This document shows positions 5,640-8,007 of a stretch of DNA of 8,007 nt, in pieces (within the stretch, counting starts at the first letter, position 1; every line of letters begins with the position of its first letter). A program made the position numbers and the translations under genes. The stretch is from an uncultured Candidatus Melainabacteria bacterium. Lineage in GTDB: Bacteria > Cyanobacteriota > Vampirovibrionia > Gastranaerophilales > Gastranaerophilaceae. The stretch spans positions 1 through 8,007 of the forward strand of contig CAMHMW010000080.1 of the NCBI GenBank assembly GCA_946186335.1, given 5' to 3'. The notes beneath the pieces were generated by a model that was not told the origin of the DNA, made no database searches, and was given only the letters and a program-made list of their open reading frames with translations.

Positions 5640-8007
5640 ATGAAAACAAACGGAACAAGAAGAAGCCAAAGATATACAAGAGATCAAAGAAAAGGTGTCG
5701 ATTTTAAAATTCGTCAGAATGAAATCGGTAAGTATTCTACTGCGGGTATCGATGTTAGTAATGTTCCGGAAGGTTATCTTGATAAGTTTACAGAAGAAGA
5801 AATTGAAAAAGCAAAAGAGTTAAAAGCAAAACAATGGGCTTTATACAACGCAGATCCGGCAAACAGAACCCAACCAGAATATACGGATTCTTTTTATCTT
5901 GATTATGCAAAAAGTTTAACCCAGCAGTACATATTGGGAAGAATGAGAGAAATCCACAAAAACCGTGCAGGTCAGTACGAAATCAATGATATGTACTGGG
6001 CGCAATATTCCTATGAAGAAATTATTCAGATGGAAAACGACGGGTATCATATTCCTCAACATGTTTTGGAATGGGCTCATGCTCAGCAGCAATCAGATAT
6101 TACTGATTATATTGTTTTAACAGACAGCAATGAAGCAGATGATGCTTCATCAACTACTGATGCTACATCTTCTGACCAGTTAAGCAAATACAGAGCGCAG
6201 GCATTGGATGATATTGCAAGAATTGAGAAAGCGGAAGAAGAAACCACTCAACAGGCGGAAGCGTATCGTGATGCAGAAAAACAGGCAAAATCAATTCAAA
6301 AACATAAAGAAGATACATATAAAGAAGAATTTGCCAAGATAAATGATATGGCAAAAGAGTGGAAAGAACTCAATGATAAGCAGCAGGCAGGCGAAAAACT
6401 AACGAAAAAAGAAGAAAAAAGGTTAAAACAGTTAAGCGGTTTATTAAACGGTGAAAACGGTAAAATTACCACAAAAATAGAGGCTGATGCATCAGATTTG
6501 GATGATTTCCTTTTGTCAATGAATTTACTGAATGAAAAAATTGACAAAAATAACACAATAGTAACCGAAACTGTCCAAAACGCAACGGCATTAACTGAGA
6601 TTGAAAGACAATTTGCCCCTTCAAAATTACCGTTTGTAAACAAAGGTATAAGAATTGACGGTACAGGTCCTTCATTAAGCACTTTGTACGGTATTCGTGT
6701 TGAAGATATTGCGGATACCGCTATCAGAAAAAGTAATGATTTGAATGAATTATCGGTAAAAACCGTAAACCATCTTTCAAGTGACAAGAGTGAAAATCTT
6801 ATTAATTTTGCAACAGAATTTAGTGAAGAAGCACATGAGCTTAACCAAAATACAAAAGATACAATGGGTGACAAGTTTGGTGAAGAATCTCCTGACAATA
6901 TGGATAAGCAGGATAAATATATGGTTCTGCCGATATACTCGGCACCAAATTCAATTATTGCAACAGCAACAACACTCATGGCAGAAGCCGATATGTTCTC
7001 CGTTCAGAAACTTACCGAAAAACAACAGAAAGAAGTTAATAAACAAGCAAAAAAAGCAGACAAAGATGTTAAAGATTTAGAGCAGGAAGCAAATACTTCC
7101 GCAGCCGAGCATGAACAAAATCTTTCAGAAGAAGAAAAATTCCTTTTGGAACTTGAACAACTTAACGCAGATAACAGCGGCAACAGTAATGCACCGACTG
7201 TTTCAAAGGAAACGAACAGTACTGCACAAATGGCTCAGGCAGCCGTTCAGATGTCAGAAGAACAGGATAAAGAAGAATCCGAAGAAAATGAAGAAACTCA
7301 GGCTGCCGAAAATACGCAGGAAACTCCGAAAAGAAGAATTTTGAAACAATTGGTATTCAAAGGAAACGATGAAGAACAGGCGGAAGATAAAACAAGCAAA
7401 AAGACATCTATTCTTGAAAAAATAAATGGTGTTGCGGATAAAGACGGCAAAATCGCAACAAGAATCGGAAAACTTGCACAAAAAGGAATCAATGCAAATA
7501 GCAAGGCTTTAGGGCTTGTGAATATGCTTGGCAATGTTACCGATAACTTTGAAGAATCAAGAAAGACCGCACAAAAAGTTTCAACTGTAACAATGTCAGT
7601 TGGTATCGGAACGGTTCTTTTGGGACATGGTCATATACTTGAAGGAGTTGCTTTAACAACAGAAGGTTCATTATTACAGAGTTCTATGAATCCGTTTACC
7701 GTTGCATACGGTAAAAAACTCGTTCACGAAGGCGCTATAATGACAGGTCTTGGTGTTGCTGAAATAATGACAGGTACAATCGCAGCAGGTACAGGTGCAG
7801 AAGGCATTGCAACAACAGCTGCGGCAAAAGCAGTTACAACTACCGCAAAATTAACCGAAAAAGTTACTGCAAAAACTATCGAAGCAAATCAAAATTTAAT
7901 TGCAACTTCCGAAAGGGCTGTCGGTATAGAACCCACAAATAATAACATTCAGGTATCATCGGGTGAATCTTCACAACAGTCGGGTCAACCGCAGCAACCG
8001 GCAGAAG
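5640..8007 (+). CDS. Large cysteine-free coiled-coil/low-complexity protein of unknown function (runs off right edge)
   Basis: The frame is open for 789 codons to the window end with no stop. I do not recognise the family. Visible parts: a very basic N-terminus (1-19, no signal peptide) and a Tyr/Trp-rich, probably folded region (20-160, with YLDYAKSLTQQYILGRM at 86-102 and MYWAQYSYEEI at 118-128). A Ser/Thr/Asp linker follows (162-179), then a Lys/Glu/Gln coiled-coil region (183-265) and a mixed helical region (280-460). Next come a second charged coiled coil (457-507) and an acidic disordered stretch (540-562). A glycine-rich semi-hydrophobic segment (650-725) contains two related 17-residue units 29 residues apart (660-676 and 689-705). 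The visible end is an Ala/Thr helix and a Gln/Ser/Pro linker. No cysteine occurs in 789 residues. It could be a secreted effector or translocator, a scaffold or a phage-like structural protein; none is shown. Confidence 0.85.
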   Translation, partial: MKTNGTRRSQRYTRDQRKGVDFKIRQNEIGKYSTAGIDVSNVPEGYLDKFTEEEIEKAKELKAKQWALYNADPANRTQPEYTDSFYLDYAKSLTQQYILGRMREIHKNRAGQYEINDMYWAQYSYEEIIQMENDGYHIPQHVLEWAHAQQQSDITDYIVLTDSNEADDASSTTDATSSDQLSKYRAQALDDIARIEKAEEETTQQAEAYRDAEKQAKSIQKHKEDTYKEEFAKINDMAKEWKELNDKQQAGEKLTKKEEKRLKQLSGLLNGENGKITTKIEADASDLDDFLLSMNLLNEKIDKNNTIVTETVQNATALTEIERQFAPSKLPFVNKGIRIDGTGPSLSTLYGIRVEDIADTAIRKSNDLNELSVKTVNHLSSDKSENLINFATEFSEEAHELNQNTKDTMGDKFGEESPDNMDKQDKYMVLPIYSAPNSIIATATTLMAEADMFSVQKLTEKQQKEVNKQAKKADKDVKDLEQEANTSAAEHEQNLSEEEKFLLELEQLNADNSGNSNAPTVSKETNSTAQMAQAAVQMSEEQDKEESEENEETQAAENTQETPKRRILKQLVFKGNDEEQAEDKTSKKTSILEKINGVADKDGKIATRIGKLAQKGINANSKALGLVNMLGNVTDNFEESRKTAQKVSTVTMSVGIGTVLLGHGHILEGVALTTEGSLLQSSMNPFTVAYGKKLVHEGAIMTGLGVAEIMTGTIAAGTGAEGIATTAAAKAVTTTAKLTEKVTAKTIEANQNLIATSERAVGIEPTNNNIQVSSGESSQQSGQPQQPAE

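Noticed and set aside
6296..6979. 227-residue minus-strand open frame rich in Ser, Phe and Leu
   Set aside because: It is the antisense shadow of a Lys/Glu-rich gene: few stops arise opposite AAA/GAA codons, giving a false hydrophobic protein. The plus-strand frame is continuous through it and better supported.
7111..7344. 77-residue plus-strand frame rich in Lys and Arg
   Set aside because: It lies in another frame of the large gene, has biased composition and no independent ribosome site.

Overview
The window is AT-rich bacterial DNA with good Shine-Dalgarno sites (AGGAG/AAGGAG) and housekeeping-type genes. It holds six protein-coding genes. Five lie on the minus strand in the first 5.4 kb. 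One very long gene on the plus strand runs off the right edge. I see no phage integrase, transposase, CRISPR array, tRNA or rRNA. Protein style (Lys/Asn/Glu-rich, a lipoprotein, a short disordered 'SFQG'-type N-terminus on the ADP-ribosylglycohydrolase) would fit an uncultured gut-type bacterium such as the Gastranaerophilales (Melainabacteria/Vampirovibrionia). That assignment is a low-confidence impression, not a proof.

Layout, left to right. 1-629 (minus): N-terminal 209 residues of a family 2 glycosyltransferase, cut by the left edge. 630-787: intergenic, with a tandem 8-bp repeat and an imperfect palindrome resembling a widespread GGTGGGCA/TGCCC-type dispersed repeat. 788-1870 (minus): complete ADP-ribosylglycohydrolase with all expected metal-binding motifs. 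1970-2674 (minus; start uncertain, possibly 2701): unrecognised protein of about 234 residues. 2663-2705: strong intrinsic terminator of the next gene upstream, which contains both candidate start codons of the unrecognised gene. 2731-4128 (minus): leucyl aminopeptidase PepA with its own promoter. 4197-5381 (minus): lipoprotein made of ten TPR repeats. 5382-5639: divergent intergenic region with two palindromes. 5640-8007+ (plus): unrecognised, cysteine-free, coiled-coil and low-complexity protein of at least 789 residues with a glycine-rich semi-hydrophobic segment near its visible end.

The genes do not read as one dedicated pathway. pepA has its own promoter and terminator and so looks monocistronic. 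The glycosyltransferase and ADP-ribosylglycohydrolase are separated by about 160 bp with their own ribosome sites. The TPR lipoprotein and the large plus-strand protein share a divergent control region, which is the only positional hint of a functional link. The most plausible place for something undescribed is the large plus-strand gene and its palindromic leader. The most distinctive sequence-level oddity is the terminator hairpin that covers the start of the unrecognised minus-strand gene.
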